A stretch of 64,000 nucleotides of DNA from Cryobacterium sp. (GTDB taxonomy: Bacteria > Actinomycetota > Actinomycetes > Actinomycetales > Microbacteriaceae), in contig JAHBSW010000001.1 of NCBI GenBank assembly GCA_019638935.1, positions 1-64,000 of the forward strand, given 5' to 3'. Of the stretch, positions 63,696-64,000 are shown in pieces (the first letter of the stretch is position 1; each line of letters starts with the position of its first letter). The notes under the pieces are model-generated. The model worked only from the letters and a program-made list of their open reading frames with translations, did no database searches and was not told the DNA's origin. A program made the translations under genes and the position numbers.

Positions 63696-64000
63696 CTAGG
63701 GCAGGGGCGGGTTGATCGCGACGAGGAAGATCGCGGTCCAGTGGCAGAGAAACGCCAGGAGTGTGAACGTGTGGAATATCTCGTGGAAGCCGAACCTGCC
63801 GGGGAACGGGTTCGGTCGTTTCATGCCGTAGACGATCGCGCCGAGTGTGTAGAAGACGCCGCCGATGATGATGAGCGTCATCATCACCCAGTTGGCGTCG
63901 AAGAAGTCGACGATGAACATGACGGCCGCCCAGCCGAGCAGAACGTAGAGGGGAACGTAGAGCCAGCGTGGGGCTCCGATCCAGAACACGCGGAAGCCGA
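63696..64000 (-). CDS. hemolysin III / TrhA-family membrane protein, C-terminal part (cut by window edge)
   Basis: The reading frame runs off the end of the window; about 100 C-terminal residues are present. The order matches the HlyIII/YqfA family: LYVPLYVLLGWAAVMF, GGVFYTLGAIVYGMKRPNPFPGRFGFHEIFHTFTLLAFLCHW, with the conserved His residues of GFHEIFH and CHW that bind zinc in PAQR-like proteins. The GTG at 63989 is an internal codon, not the start. Confidence 0.88.
   Translation of the reverse strand, partial: GFRVFWIGAPRWLYVPLYVLLGWAAVMFIVDFFDANWVMMTLIIIGGVFYTLGAIVYGMKRPNPFPGRFGFHEIFHTFTLLAFLCHWTAIFLVAINPPLP

Overview
The window is high-GC, gene-dense DNA with frequent GTG/TTG starts, 4-bp start/stop overlaps and many leaderless promoters. 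With a mycothiol S-conjugate amidase, DUF4307, DUF501, a mycosin-like protease, NDH-2 and abundant short palindromic repeats, it points to an actinobacterium, most likely Microbacteriaceae (inferred from gene content; no 16S is present).

Layout. (1) 1-16.9 kb is a carbon-catabolism block. It holds the lower meta-cleavage triad (hydratase, acetaldehyde dehydrogenase, 4-hydroxy-2-oxovalerate aldolase) with a divergent IclR regulator, and a cyclase-family hydrolase plus GH3 glycosidase diverging from a peptide-type ABC transporter across two identical LacI-type operators. The LacI regulator heads uxaC-uxuB-manD-gntK, which together take D-glucuronate to 2-keto-3-deoxygluconate. (2) 17.1-22.5 kb is the core cluster rplY-pth-mfd. 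(3) 22.5-36.9 kb is a block sitting between mfd and mazG: a tightly coupled ABC transporter operon with two alpha/beta hydrolases and a GntR regulator, an SDR enzyme, a GyrI-like protein, a membrane protein-XRE-oxidoreductase operon, DUF488, a Phd/PIN toxin-antitoxin pair, a CPBP protease and a methyltransferase. (4) 37.1-46.2 kb is core: mazG, a P-loop NTPase, ferritin, hisS, eno, ftsB, DUF501, a subtilase, ndh and a tRNA gene with anticodon UAA. (5) 46.2-58.8 kb is mixed: a duplicated-domain lipoprotein, tetR-MFS-PLP enzyme-lactone oxidase, a GH1 glucosidase, an ABC-2 exporter with TetR, lemA-M48 protease, and a YcaQ-like DNA glycosylase. (6) 58.9-64 kb is core: AI-2E family protein, ilvA, greA, DUF4307, mca, and a hemolysin III gene cut by the window end.

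The strongest oddities lie in mfd. A single surplus C in a CCC run near codon 52 breaks the frame, and downstream the gene carries two in-frame insertions of the dispersed palindromic repeat that otherwise lies between genes. The hairpin stems of that repeat covary between copies. Other points worth attention are the tandem LacI operators, near-perfect palindromes tied to two TetR genes, a Phd/PIN operator, a set of leaderless genes with a -10 box six bases from the start codon, and a tRNA(UAA) with a short variable loop.

I saw no transposase, integrase, CRISPR array, rRNA or origin.
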